Below the pieces are notes generated by a model. That model saw nothing but the letters and a program-made list of their open reading frames with translations. It was not told the DNA's origin and did no database searches. This document shows, one piece after another, positions 45,285 to 53,944 of a stretch of 64,000 bases of DNA; the first letter of the stretch is position 1, and every line of letters starts with the position of its first letter. The stretch is from Terrimesophilobacter sp963702165 (GTDB lineage: Bacteria; Actinomycetota; Actinomycetes; Actinomycetales; Microbacteriaceae): positions 2,356,001 to 2,420,000 of the forward strand of contig OY969722.1 in assembly GCA_963702165.1 (NCBI GenBank), written 5' to 3'. A program made the position numbers and the translations under genes.

Positions 45285-46217
45285 ATGATCGAATCACATT
45301 CACTCACCAAGCGTTACGGTGCCAAGACCGCCGTCGATGACATCAGCTTTCAGGTGCGGCCGGGCATCGTCACCGGATTCCTCGGGCCGAACGGCGCCGG
45401 GAAGTCGACCACCATGCGCATGATCGTCGGACTGGACCGACCCAGCGCCGGCACCGTCACCGTCAACGGCAAGCGCTACGCCGAGCACCGCTCCCCGCTG
45501 CGCGAGGTCGGCGTGCTGCTCGACGCCAAGGCGGTGCACAGCGGCCGCTCCGCGTACAACCACCTGCTCGCGATGGCCGCGACCCACGGCATCTCGAAGA
45601 CCCGTGTCAAGGAAGTCATCGGCATGACCGGCCTGGATGCCGTTGCCGGCAAGCGGGTTGGCGGGTTTTCCCTTGGAATGGGTCAGCGCCTGGGAATCGC
45701 CGCCGCGATGCTCGGCGACCCGCACACTCTCATCCTCGACGAGCCTGTTAATGGCCTCGACCCCGAGGGCGTGCTGTGGGTGCGCTCGTTCCTGCGGCAG
45801 TTGGCCGGCGAGGGTCGCACGGTGCTGCTGTCCAGCCACCTGATGAGCGAGATGGCGCTCACCGCCGACCACCTCATCGTGCTGGGCCGCGGTCGAGTGG
45901 TCGCGGATGCGTCGGTGTCCGACGTCGTCGCGGGCGCGAGCAAGCAGACGGTGCGGGTGCGCAGCCCGCATGCCGACCGGCTTGCGGCCGCCCTGTCCGG
46001 GGACGACACCACGGTGCGCCGCGTCGACGCCGGATTCCTCGAGGTCGTCGGCGCATCCGCCGGTCAGATCGGCGACCTGGCCGCTGAACTGGGTGTAGCC
46101 GTGCACGAACTGACCCCGGTCACCGCGTCGCTTGAAGACGCCTACCTGCAACTCACCGAAACCCACGTCGAGTACCGCACCGCGGCCGACGTTCACGAAC
46201 TGGAGCTCTCCCGATGA
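45285..46217 (+). CDS. ABC transporter ATP-binding protein (drug/antimicrobial exporter type)
   Basis: 310 residues from ATG 45285 (a GTG at 45264 is an alternative). Walker A is GPNGAGKSTT, the signature is FSLGMGQRLGIAAAML, Walker B is TLILDEPVNGLDPEG and the switch His is in LLSSHLMSEM. The C-terminal domain of about 90 residues is typical of BcrA/CcmA-like exporters. It overlaps the permease gene by 4 nt. The linked two-component system points to a response to a cell-envelope toxin. Confidence 0.92.
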   Translation: MIESHSLTKRYGAKTAVDDISFQVRPGIVTGFLGPNGAGKSTTMRMIVGLDRPSAGTVTVNGKRYAEHRSPLREVGVLLDAKAVHSGRSAYNHLLAMAATHGISKTRVKEVIGMTGLDAVAGKRVGGFSLGMGQRLGIAAAMLGDPHTLILDEPVNGLDPEGVLWVRSFLRQLAGEGRTVLLSSHLMSEMALTADHLIVLGRGRVVADASVSDVVAGASKQTVRVRSPHADRLAAALSGDDTTVRRVDAGFLEVVGASAGQIGDLAAELGVAVHELTPVTASLEDAYLQLTETHVEYRTAADVHELELSR

Positions 46218-47032
46218 CAACGCTCGCCCTTTCCCGCCCGTCATTCGCAGCCGTAAGGCTCAGCTTCGCCGGTCTGCTCCGCTCCGAGTGGATCAAGTTC
46301 CGCTCGCTCCGGTCCACCTTCTGGTCGCTCGTCATGATCGTCGGCTTCGCGGCCCTGATCTCGTTCCTCATCGTCAGCGAGGCGATACCGGTCAGCGACG
46401 TCGCGCTTCCGCTGGCCATGCAGCACGACGCCCTCGCTCAGGGCATCACGCAGAGCGTGACGTTCAGCCAGTTGTTCGCCGGTGTGCTCGGCGTGCTGAT
46501 CGTCACCGGGGAGTACTCGACCGGGATGATCCGCTCGACGATGGCGGCCGCTCCGCGACGCCTTGGCGCGTACGCCGCGAAAATTATCGTCGTCGGCGTC
46601 TCGATCTTCGTGGCCGGCGTAGTGGCGAGCCTTGTCTCCTACCTCGCGGTGCTTCCGCTGCTCGCGGACCGCGGCATCCATGTCACGCCGTTCGACGCAG
46701 TCGTGATGCTCGCGGTGCTCCGCGCATCCGCCTACCTCGCACTGGCGAGCGTCTTCGCAGTCGGTGTCGGGATGCTGTTGCGCAGCACCGCCGGCGGGCT
46801 GGCGACCGTATTCGGCCTGCTGCTCGTGCTGCCCATCGTGCTGATGATGATCCCCGCTGAGTGGGCGACCAATGTCGAGGCGAGCCTGCTGACGTCGCTC
46901 GGCGCGGACGTGCTCGGCCTATCATCGACTGTCGACGCCGGTGAGGTGCTCGAACTGTTCGCGAAGATCGCAGCCTGGCCCGCAGCCGCCGTCGCACTCG
47001 GCGGAGTGGTGCTCGCGCGGAGGGATGTCTGA
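46214..47032 (+). CDS. ABC-2 type permease
   Basis: 272 residues with about six membrane helices. The N-terminal amphipathic RSEWIKFRSLRSTFWSLVMIVGFAAL is the usual opening of actinobacterial ABC-2 exporters, followed by GVLIVTGEYSTGMIRSTMAAAPRR. It forms the channel for the preceding ATPase. ATGA overlap upstream; 1 nt to the kinase gene. Confidence 0.9.
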   Translation: MTTLALSRPSFAAVRLSFAGLLRSEWIKFRSLRSTFWSLVMIVGFAALISFLIVSEAIPVSDVALPLAMQHDALAQGITQSVTFSQLFAGVLGVLIVTGEYSTGMIRSTMAAAPRRLGAYAAKIIVVGVSIFVAGVVASLVSYLAVLPLLADRGIHVTPFDAVVMLAVLRASAYLALASVFAVGVGMLLRSTAGGLATVFGLLLVLPIVLMMIPAEWATNVEASLLTSLGADVLGLSSTVDAGEVLELFAKIAAWPAAAVALGGVVLARRDV

Positions 47033-47033
47033 C

Positions 47034-48287
47034 ATGACGACTGAGAGCTCCCCGGCGCCCGCAATCGGCGACGGGGAGCTCCGGCTTCCACGGCCGCCCG
47101 GTGCGATTCGTCGCTTCTGGGCGGCGCACCCGCGCACCGTCGACGTGCTCGTCATGCTCGTATACGTCGTGCCGGCCGCGGCGGACCTGATCCTCGGCAG
47201 CTTCACCAATCTCATGGGCGCCGCGCCGGACGCCCCAACGCTGATGGCGCGGGTCGTCACCGATGTTGCGGTCGCGACGGCGTTGATGTTCAGGCGAAGT
47301 CACCCGTTGACGGTCACCGCCGTGGCCTTTGTCGCCAGCGTTGTGATGCTGCGGATGGGCTCTGATGCCGATTGGGCACTCGTCGGCTTGATGATGGCGC
47401 TCTACGCCGTAGCCGTCTACCGGGGCTCGCGCGAGGCGTGGATCGCATTCGGTGTCACGGGCGGTTCCTGGGCGCTGCTGAAAGTGCTGGTCGATCCGCC
47501 GGCAACGTTCTTCGACGCCATCTCTGGGCTGGCGATCGTGCTTCTTGCGACCCTCATCGGCACGAACGTCGGCAACCGGCGACGCTACGTCGCGGCCCTC
47601 GTCGACCGGGCCGCCCAGCTTGCCCGGGAGCGCGACCAGCAGTCGCTGCTGGCGGCCGCATCCGAACGATCGCGGATCGCGCGTGAGTTGCACGACATCG
47701 TCGCGCACAGCCTGTCGGTCATGGTGCGGCTGTCGGATGGCGCGCAGGCCGTCGCCGAGACCGACCCGTCCGCCGCAAGGGGGGCCATGGAGCACGTCGG
47801 GACGGTCGGCAGGCGCTCGCTCGCCGAGATGCGCAGGCTGCTCGGGGTGCTCCGGGAAGACGGGACGGCCGTCGAAGCCGCTCCGCAACCGAAGCTGACC
47901 GAGCTCGCCGAGCTCATCGATGGGTACCGGGCGGCCGGGCTGCCGGTCGTCCTGCAGCTGGCTGGCACACCGCCAACGGCCGAGGGGGTGCAGGTGGCGA
48001 TTTTCCGCACGGTGCAGGAGTGCCTCACCAACGCGCTGCGCTACGCGCGCTCGCCCAGCCGGGTGCTCGTCGACATCCGGTACAGCACGCCGGATGGTGT
48101 GGTGATCGAGGTGACAGATGACGGCGTATCCGGCCCCGCTCAGGAATCGGTGGGCACCGGACGCGGCCTGATCGGAATCGCCGAGCGCGCGGCGCTCTAC
48201 GGTGGCAGTGTCGACAGCGGCGAGAAGCCGGATGGTGGGTGGCGCGTGCGCGTAACGCTGCCGCAGGCGCGAGAGGACGAGCGGTGA
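47034..48287 (+). CDS. NarL-type sensor histidine kinase
   Basis: 417 residues from ATG 47034 (GGAGGG upstream). Four to five N-terminal membrane helices are followed by the HisKA_3 dimerisation box ARELHDIVAHSLSVMV with the phospho-acceptor His. The ATPase domain has VQECLTNALRYA (N box) and GTGRGLIGIAERAALYGG (G box). There is no periplasmic sensor domain, so it may sense the transporter or membrane directly. The stop overlaps the regulator's GTG. Confidence 0.93.
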   Translation: MTTESSPAPAIGDGELRLPRPPGAIRRFWAAHPRTVDVLVMLVYVVPAAADLILGSFTNLMGAAPDAPTLMARVVTDVAVATALMFRRSHPLTVTAVAFVASVVMLRMGSDADWALVGLMMALYAVAVYRGSREAWIAFGVTGGSWALLKVLVDPPATFFDAISGLAIVLLATLIGTNVGNRRRYVAALVDRAAQLARERDQQSLLAAASERSRIARELHDIVAHSLSVMVRLSDGAQAVAETDPSAARGAMEHVGTVGRRSLAEMRRLLGVLREDGTAVEAAPQPKLTELAELIDGYRAAGLPVVLQLAGTPPTAEGVQVAIFRTVQECLTNALRYARSPSRVLVDIRYSTPDGVVIEVTDDGVSGPAQESVGTGRGLIGIAERAALYGGSVDSGEKPDGGWRVRVTLPQAREDER

Positions 48288-48934
48288 CGATCCGGGTGAT
48301 GCTGGTCGACGACCAGGACCTGCTGCGCATGGGGCTCGCGATGGTGCTGCAGAACGAGGACGACATCACCGTCGTCGGCGAGGCGGCCGACGGGTTCTCG
48401 GCCGTCGAGCGCGCACGAGAGCTGCAACCCGACGTGATCTTGATGGACGTGCGCATGCCCGGGCTTGATGGCATCGAGGCGACCCGGCGCATCATCGCCG
48501 AACAGCCGGGTGCGCGTGTGATCGTGCTGACGACGTTCGACCTGGACGAGTATGCATTCGGCGGACTCAATGCGGGAGCCAGCGGCTTCCTGCTGAAGGA
48601 CGCTCCGCCCGCCGACCTGCTGGCGGCCATCCGGTCGGTGCACAGCGGCGACGCGAGCATCTCACCGCGCATCACACGCCGGATGCTGGACCTCTATTCG
48701 GGCAAGCTTCCCGAGAACGATGCCAAGGCATCCGGAAAGCTCGAGCAGCTGACCGAGCGCGAGCGCGAGGTGCTCATCGCCATCGGGCGTGGGCTGTCGA
48801 ACACGGAAATCGCGAGTGAGCTGTTCCTCAGCGAGTCGACGGTGAAAACGCACGTCGGGCGCATCCTGCAGAAGCTGGAGCTGCGCGACCGGGTTCAGGC
48901 GGTCATCCTCGCGTTCCGCGAGGGGCTGGTCTGA
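48284..48934 (+). CDS. LuxR/NarL-type response regulator
   Basis: 216 residues from GTG 48284. The receiver domain has the acidic pair in MLVDDQD, phospho-acceptor Asp in ILMDVRMPGLDG and Lys in FLLKDAPP. The C-terminal HTH is LTEREREVLIAIGRGLSNTEIASELFLSESTVKTHVGRILQKLELRDR. Four-nt overlap with the kinase gene. It likely controls the upstream ABC genes. It converges on the thioredoxin gene with only 1 nt between the stops. Confidence 0.95.
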   Translation: MTIRVMLVDDQDLLRMGLAMVLQNEDDITVVGEAADGFSAVERARELQPDVILMDVRMPGLDGIEATRRIIAEQPGARVIVLTTFDLDEYAFGGLNAGASGFLLKDAPPADLLAAIRSVHSGDASISPRITRRMLDLYSGKLPENDAKASGKLEQLTEREREVLIAIGRGLSNTEIASELFLSESTVKTHVGRILQKLELRDRVQAVILAFREGLV

Positions 48935-48935
48935 G

Positions 48936-49325
48936 TCAGGCGGTTTCTTCTGCCTGCTCGTCCTGGGCTGCCTGCTCGGCGATCTGCGCGTGCACCTTCT
49001 CCATGTCGAGCTCGCGAACCGCGGTGAGCACCTGGTCGAGCGCGGGTGCGGGGAGCGCGCCCGGCTGGGCGAAGACGAGCACGCCATCACGGAAGGCCAT
49101 GAGGGTGGGGATCGCGGTGATGCCGGCGGCGCCGGCGAGGGCCTGCTCCGCCTCGGTGTCGACCTTGGCGAACGTCACGTCGGAGTTGGCGTCGCTCGCG
49201 GCCTCGTAGATGGGGCTGAACTGTTTGCACGGCGCGCACCAGTCCGCCCAGAAGTCCACGAGGGTGATTCCGGGTGCTGTGACCGTCTTCTCGAAGTCTG
49301 CTGCAGTCAATTCAATCGTCGGCAT
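48936..49325 (-). CDS. thioredoxin-family protein
   Basis: 129 residues. The active site WCAPC is in TLVDFWADWCAPCKQFSPIYEAA, with cis-Pro at AIPTLMAFRDG. The tail is extended by about 20 acidic/Gln-rich residues (AQIAEQAAQDEQAEETA), longer than typical Trx. General disulfide reductase in the cytosol. It is flanked upstream by the second palindromic repeat. Confidence 0.93.
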   Translation of the reverse strand: MPTIELTAADFEKTVTAPGITLVDFWADWCAPCKQFSPIYEAASDANSDVTFAKVDTEAEQALAGAAGITAIPTLMAFRDGVLVFAQPGALPAPALDQVLTAVRELDMEKVHAQIAEQAAQDEQAEETA

Positions 49326-49363
49326 CCGCCCAGCCTAGGCGGGCAACCTGAGTGCTCCGCCTT

Positions 49364-49470
49364 CTCCTGTTGTGCAGGAGATCCCTTGTTGTGCAGGACT
49401 TTCGGGTCGTTTCGGGCCCGGATGCCAATAAGCACCCCTCGATTGGGTGAAATCTCCTGCACAACAGGGT
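49364..49470. repeat. four-armed palindromic intergenic repeat, copy 2
   Basis: Direct arms 49365-49383 (CTCCTGTTGTGCAGGAGAT) and 49384-49403 (CCTTGTTGTGCAGGACTTTC) and the inverted arm 49450-49469 share the core of the element at 8750-8883. The fourth arm is not recognisable. The 46-nt spacer between direct and inverted arms is unrelated to that of copy 1. The arms, not the centre, are conserved, which suggests selection on the structure or mobilisation by the ends. Confidence 0.8.
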
Positions 49471-49530
49471 GTGCGCTGCGCCCCTCACTGGTGGTCGAGG
49501 CTGTCGAGACCTGCGCATTACAGTTCTTGC

Positions 49531-50040
49531 GTGACGACCACCAATCTCGGCCCCGAAACCGTCCTGCGCCGCGCCGTGCTCGGCGACTGCACCGGGCTCC
49601 TTCGCCTGATCCACGAGCTGGCCGTCTACGAGAAGGAACCGGATGCCGTCCAGACGACGGTCGAAGACCTCGAGCGTCACCTGTTCGGCGAGGCCCCGGC
49701 GGTGTTCGCGCACGTTGTCGAGGAGCGCGGGGAGCTCGTCGGGTGCGCGATCTGGTTCCTGACCTTCTCGACCTGGGAGGGGACCCACGGCATCCACCTC
49801 GAGGACCTGTTCGTGATGCCCGATCACCGCGGTTCAGGCTTCGGCAAGGCGCTGCTCGGTGCGCTCGCGAGTGAGTGCGTCGAGCGGGGCTACCGGCGAC
49901 TGGAGTGGGCTGTGCTGGACTGGAACGAGCCGTCGATCCAGTTCTACAAGGCACTCGGCGCGGGGCCCATGGACGAGTGGACGACCTTCCGAATCGACGG
50001 CGCGGCACTGCGCAATCTCGGCGCCAGACCTCCTGCCTGA
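49531..50040 (+). CDS. GNAT acetyltransferase, diamine/SSAT-like
   Basis: 169 residues from GTG 49531; longer frames would enter the repeat element. The N-terminal LRRAVLGDCTGLLRLIHELAVYEKEPDAV and WFLTFSTWEGTHGIHLEDLFVMPDHRGSGFGKALLGAL closely follow the spermidine/spermine N1-acetyltransferase group, including the acetyl-CoA loop RGSGFG. DWNEPSIQFYKALGAGPMDEWTTFRI is also characteristic. It probably acetylates a small amine. Confidence 0.9.
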   Translation: MTTTNLGPETVLRRAVLGDCTGLLRLIHELAVYEKEPDAVQTTVEDLERHLFGEAPAVFAHVVEERGELVGCAIWFLTFSTWEGTHGIHLEDLFVMPDHRGSGFGKALLGALASECVERGYRRLEWAVLDWNEPSIQFYKALGAGPMDEWTTFRIDGAALRNLGARPPA

Positions 50041-50301
50041 CGGGCCAGGCCTCGCCCGCGAACACCCGGCTAGGACCGTTCGCCACCCCGGCCAGGGCCC
50101 TCCCGGGTGTCTCTCATCCTCTCGTGTTAGCTTGGAATGGTGCCGGTGTGAACAACGCGGCATCCTCTTCCAGCATGGTGCCGCGAACCTTTCTGCGGCT
50201 GGCTGGAGCAGGTATCAACCCCGCCACGGGACCCGCGATCGATCGCCGAGGTCAGGATGTGTGACGGATGATTTCAGGCTGCAAAGCCGGAGAGGTACGT
50301 A
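50041..50301 (+). promoter_or_regulatory. 261-bp leader upstream of the trimethylamine-monooxygenase-like gene
   Basis: A possible -10 (TTAGCTT) lies near 50126, which would give a 5' leader of about 160 nt. The leader contains GGTGCCG pairing with CGGCATC (about 50140-50165) and a second GC-rich hairpin. It does not match a riboswitch class I can recognise. A short in-frame ORF from ATG 50174 to TGA 50264 is possible but unsupported. Confidence 0.3.
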
Positions 50302-51669
50302 TTGCGTAAGCGCGTCGCAATCATTGGAGCTGGACCCAGCGGAATGGCCCAACTCAGGGCATTCGAATCGGCACGGAAGGCCGGTCATGAGATCCCCGAC
50401 ATCGTCTGCTTCGAAAAGCAGGATGACTGGGGCGGTCAGTGGAACTACACCTGGCGAACCGGCATCGACCAGTACGGCGAACCTGTTCACTCGAGCATGT
50501 ACCGCAACCTGTGGTCTAACGGGCCGAAGGAGGCGCTCGAGTTCGCCGAGTACACATTCGATGACCACTTCGGCCGCCCGATCTCGTCGTATCCTCCCCG
50601 CGCCGTGCTCTGGGACTACATCGACGGCCGCGCGCGTAAGAGCGATGTGAAGAAACTCGTGCGTTTCGCTACGGCAGCGCGCTGGGTCGAGTTCCACGAG
50701 GACACCCAGACCTTCACCGTGACCGTCGAGGACCTTGCGAACAAGACCACCTACTCCGAGGAATTCGACTTCGTCGTTGTGGGCTCGGGTCACTTCAGTG
50801 TTCCCAACGTGCCGGCCTTCGCTGGACTCGAGACCTTCCCCGGCAGCCTGCGCCACGCGCACGACTTCCGGGGCGCCGAACCGCTTGCCGACAGGGACGT
50901 TCTCCTCATCGGCGCCAGTTACTCGGCAGAGGACATCGGCGTGCAGGCGCACAAGATGGGTGCCCGCTCGGTCACCATCAGCTACCGGTCACGGCCGATG
51001 GGAATGGCCTGGCCCGAGAACATGTCCGAAGTGCCGCTCGTCGACCACTTCGATGGCTCGGTGGCGCACTTCGTCGACGGAACCAGCAAGCGCTTCGACG
51101 CTGTGGTGCTCTGCACGGGGTACCTGCACCACTACCCGTTCCTCCCGTCGGATCTCGCGCTCGACTCCCCGAACACCCTGTACCCAGACACGCTCTACCG
51201 CGGCGTCGTCCGCGAGGGCAACGACAGGCTGTTCTACCTGGGCGCGCAGGACCAGTGGTTCACGTTCAACATGTTCGATGCGCAGGCTTGGTATGTCCGC
51301 GACGTGATTCTCGGCGCAGCGGTGGTTCCGGATGCCGCTGAGCAGCGCCGCAGCATGGACGAGTGGCTCGAACGGCTGGCATCGCTCGACGGTGCCGCAG
51401 ACGAGGTGCGGTTCCAGGCTGACTACATCAAGGACCTGATCTCAGCAACGGACTACCCGATGTTCGATCTCGACGAAGTCGCGCGGATCTTCCTGGCTTG
51501 GAAGGACGACAAGAAGCGCAACGTGCTCACCTACCGCGACGCGGTGTATCGGTCCGTGATGACCGGCACCATGGCATCCGTGCACCACACGCCGTGGCTT
51601 GAGGAGCTCGACGACAGCGCGGAGCGCTACCTCATGCGGGTGAGGGCTGCCGAAAAGGTCGCCGCCTGA
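50302..51669 (+). CDS. tmm: flavin-containing monooxygenase, trimethylamine monooxygenase-like
   Basis: A 455-residue protein, TTG start with GGAGAGG 6 nt upstream. It matches the bacterial trimethylamine monooxygenase pattern along its length: FAD motif GAGPSGMAQLRAF, CFEKQDDWGGQWNYTWRTG, the YRNLWSNGPKE segment, the FMO-type motif at VVVGSGHFSVPNVPAF, the NADPH site LIGASYSAEDIG, and the C-terminal QDQWFTFNMFDAQAWYVRDVI and MTGTMASVHHTPWLEELDDS. It would oxidise trimethylamine (or another soft nucleophile) to the N-oxide. No TMAO demethylase is next to it. A strong terminator follows. Confidence 0.85.
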   Translation: MRKRVAIIGAGPSGMAQLRAFESARKAGHEIPDIVCFEKQDDWGGQWNYTWRTGIDQYGEPVHSSMYRNLWSNGPKEALEFAEYTFDDHFGRPISSYPPRAVLWDYIDGRARKSDVKKLVRFATAARWVEFHEDTQTFTVTVEDLANKTTYSEEFDFVVVGSGHFSVPNVPAFAGLETFPGSLRHAHDFRGAEPLADRDVLLIGASYSAEDIGVQAHKMGARSVTISYRSRPMGMAWPENMSEVPLVDHFDGSVAHFVDGTSKRFDAVVLCTGYLHHYPFLPSDLALDSPNTLYPDTLYRGVVREGNDRLFYLGAQDQWFTFNMFDAQAWYVRDVILGAAVVPDAAEQRRSMDEWLERLASLDGAADEVRFQADYIKDLISATDYPMFDLDEVARIFLAWKDDKKRNVLTYRDAVYRSVMTGTMASVHHTPWLEELDDSAERYLMRVRAAEKVAA

Positions 51670-51695
51670 CCGTCGAACAGCGCCTATGAACGCGA

Positions 51696-51723
51696 GAGAA
51701 CCCCCGAGCGATCGGGGGTTCTC
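51696..51723 (+). terminator. intrinsic terminator, 12-bp stem
   Basis: GAGAACCCCCGA (51696-51707) pairs perfectly with TCGGGGGTTCTC (51712-51723) across a GCGA tetraloop, followed by TTGTCTC. It ends the monooxygenase transcript and also faces the convergent VOC gene. Confidence 0.85.
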
Positions 51724-51735
51724 TTGTCTCGGCAA

Positions 51736-52419
51736 CTAGTCGTCTTCGTCGAAGTCCTCGAAATCGGGCCAGGCCGCGATGTCGATGCCGTGGTTCTCGG
51801 GCGATGCGATCGTCCACCAGTGGGGCGCGTTCGAGTTGACGAGCCGGCCGCCCGCAGCCAGGGCGGCCGCCACCCTCGCCTCAGCCTGGTCGGCCGGCAG
51901 GGACACGTCGATGTGCGTGCGTCCACGTCCGGGCTTCGGCGGGTCTAGTTCGTGCACCCAGACGTGCGGGCCGCGGCGTTGCGGGTCGATCGCGTCCTCG
52001 TCGCCGAGCAGGTCGTAGCCCATGATCGTGGCCCAGAACGGCCGAACGTCGGCCTCGCGGTCCTGCGCCACGGCGATGCCTGTCACCTGCAACCTCGATG
52101 GGTCGGGGCGGTAGCCCGCCTCCCGAGCCGCTTCCTGGATGCGCCGTGCCAGTTCCGCGTCGAGTGGCCCGAGACCGCCGTCACGCCGAGTGGAGGTGCG
52201 GATGGTCACCCCGTGCGGCCGCACGTCGAGGTCGGGGAAGTGACCGACTTCTTCGGCGATGCGACCGACGGCGCTAACGAGTTCCACCGCGTGTGAGAGC
52301 GAATCGCTCGAGTAATGCACGTAGGCGCCCCAGAACAGCACGCGCCAGTCTTCAACGCCGGCCTGTTCGTGGAACGCCTTCGCGCTCATCCGTGGTGGCG
52401 CATCCGTTGCTTCGCTCAT
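51736..52419 (-). CDS. pterin-4a-carbinolamine dehydratase-like domain fused to a VOC (glyoxalase) domain
   Basis: 227 residues, GGAGG before the ATG. Residues ~10-105 follow the PCD/DCoH fold (HAVELVSAVGRIAEEVGHFPDLDVRPHGVTIRTSTRRDGGLGPLDAELARRIQEAA). Residues ~110-220 are a VOC domain (GRGRTHIDVSLPADQAEARVAAALAAGGRLVNSNAPHWWTIASPENHGIDIA). The canonical PCD HHP triad is HFP and the later His is Arg, so dehydratase activity is doubtful. It may be a sensor or a lyase acting on an unknown small molecule. Confidence 0.83.
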   Translation of the reverse strand: MSEATDAPPRMSAKAFHEQAGVEDWRVLFWGAYVHYSSDSLSHAVELVSAVGRIAEEVGHFPDLDVRPHGVTIRTSTRRDGGLGPLDAELARRIQEAAREAGYRPDPSRLQVTGIAVAQDREADVRPFWATIMGYDLLGDEDAIDPQRRGPHVWVHELDPPKPGRGRTHIDVSLPADQAEARVAAALAAGGRLVNSNAPHWWTIASPENHGIDIAAWPDFEDFDEDD

Positions 52420-52497
52420 CGTTCCTCCAATTACTGGCGACTCGAGCCCTCGCGAGAAACGATAGAGCGCACTGCCGACAGGCGAAAGAGCTGCCCG

Positions 52498-53859
52498 CTA
52501 CCGCCGCGACACGTCGGGAAGGCGTGCCCCTGCAACAACCCCGACCAGGCCGAGCACTGTAAGAAACACCAGTGCCCAGACGACGCCCACCACCGCGAGC
52601 AGCGAGCTGATGCCGCCCACGACCAGCAGGATCACGCCCAGAGCCGAGTTCGACACGGCGACATAGACGGTGCGCTGGTCACCCTCCGCCATGTCGACGA
52701 CGTAGGTCTTGCGTCCGACCCGCACGCCGGTGTGCACGAGCGTGAGCGCGAAATAGACGGCGATGAACAGGAGATTGATCCAGCCCGTGCCGCCGACTCC
52801 GGGCAGCGTCACGATCAGCACGGTCGCGAGAACGAGTGCCGACGCTACACCCGCCCCCGCGCTCATGAGGCGCTTGCTCGATCTGTCGGCCAGCCGCCCG
52901 AAGATGCGCCCGCCGATGAGCGCCGAGAGGCCGGAGGCGATGATGAAACCGCCCAGTCCGCCGAGGCTGTCGGCGCCGACCTCGATCGACAGCGCCACCA
53001 CGAACGGTGGGCTCAAGGCGGAGACGAGCAACAGGCTGCGAACAGTCACGAACTGCCGGAACGGCTTGTCGTCTCGCAGCAGCGTCAGCATCTGCACGAA
53101 CCAGTTGGGGTCATGGGGCGCGGGTCGGTCGCTTTGTCCTTCAACGCGTTCGCTTCCGGATGCGCCGGTGATGGCTATCGACTCGCCTGCAGGTTCCCGC
53201 ACGCCGACGTAGGTCACCGCGACGAGCACCCACAGCGCCGCGCCCGTGGCAAGCACCCACGCCAGTTGCGATGCCTCGAGGTTCTCGCCGCCGAACTCCC
53301 GGAGCGCGAGCCCGAGTGTGAGGGCGACGAGGCCGGCAGCGGTGGTCGCAAGACCGTTGATCTGCCCTCGTTCGCCCTTCGGAACTGTGCGGCCCTGCAC
53401 ATCCTTCGATGCGATGGAGCACAGGCAGCGGCCCAGCGAGAACACCGCGAGCGCAACCACGATGACGAGACCAGCCGCGAGACCCTCTCCGAGCGCGGCG
53501 GTCCCGGCCATCACCGCGACGGCAGCAGCCTGCACGAGCGCGCCGGCGATGAAGATCCACTTGCGATGCCGGATGCGCAGGATCAGCGGCGTGAGAAACG
53601 CTTGCGGGAGCATCGAGCCCGATTCGCGGATGGGGACGAGCAGGCCGATGAGTGCCGCCGGCGCTCCGAGCGCAACGAGAAGCCAGGGCAGCACCGTGGA
53701 TGCGTTGACGGTCTGGTCTCCGGAGGATTGCAGCGCGTTGGCGAGCACCAGCCGCAGCCCGTTGGGTGCGATGTTGGCTCGCGCCTCGGCGGGCATCGCC
53801 TGCTCAGCCTGCGGATTCCGCCTGATCAGTACTGAGTAGAGCTTCTCGGCCGCACTCAC
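52498..53859 (-). CDS. MFS transporter
   Basis: About 453 residues from GTG 53859; a longer frame reaches 53937 but would overlap the nitroreductase promoter, and the start is uncertain. Twelve membrane helices; LVPIRESGSMLPQAFLTPLILRIRHRKWIF and IGGRIFGRLADRSSKRLMSAGAG are MFS A-like loops. The substrate cannot be named. It is a stand-alone gene. Confidence 0.8.
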   Translation of the reverse strand: MSAAEKLYSVLIRRNPQAEQAMPAEARANIAPNGLRLVLANALQSSGDQTVNASTVLPWLLVALGAPAALIGLLVPIRESGSMLPQAFLTPLILRIRHRKWIFIAGALVQAAAVAVMAGTAALGEGLAAGLVIVVALAVFSLGRCLCSIASKDVQGRTVPKGERGQINGLATTAAGLVALTLGLALREFGGENLEASQLAWVLATGAALWVLVAVTYVGVREPAGESIAITGASGSERVEGQSDRPAPHDPNWFVQMLTLLRDDKPFRQFVTVRSLLLVSALSPPFVVALSIEVGADSLGGLGGFIIASGLSALIGGRIFGRLADRSSKRLMSAGAGVASALVLATVLIVTLPGVGGTGWINLLFIAVYFALTLVHTGVRVGRKTYVVDMAEGDQRTVYVAVSNSALGVILLVVGGISSLLAVVGVVWALVFLTVLGLVGVVAGARLPDVSRR

Positions 53860-53944
53860 GAGCGCAAGGCTAACGGCGCTTGATACGAGTGAGGTGCATG
53901 AGCCCGGCGCTCCATCGCGCAGGAGGCAGGTGGACAATGGGCGG

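Noticed and set aside
49447..49530. upstream extension of the GNAT gene
   Set aside because: It would translate the palindromic repeat; GNAT homology starts after GTG 49531.
50126..50301. possible riboswitch upstream of the monooxygenase
   Set aside because: Some stems can be drawn, but no conserved core of a known class (glycine, SAM, cobalamin, guanidine, TPP) is seen. Listed only as a leader region.
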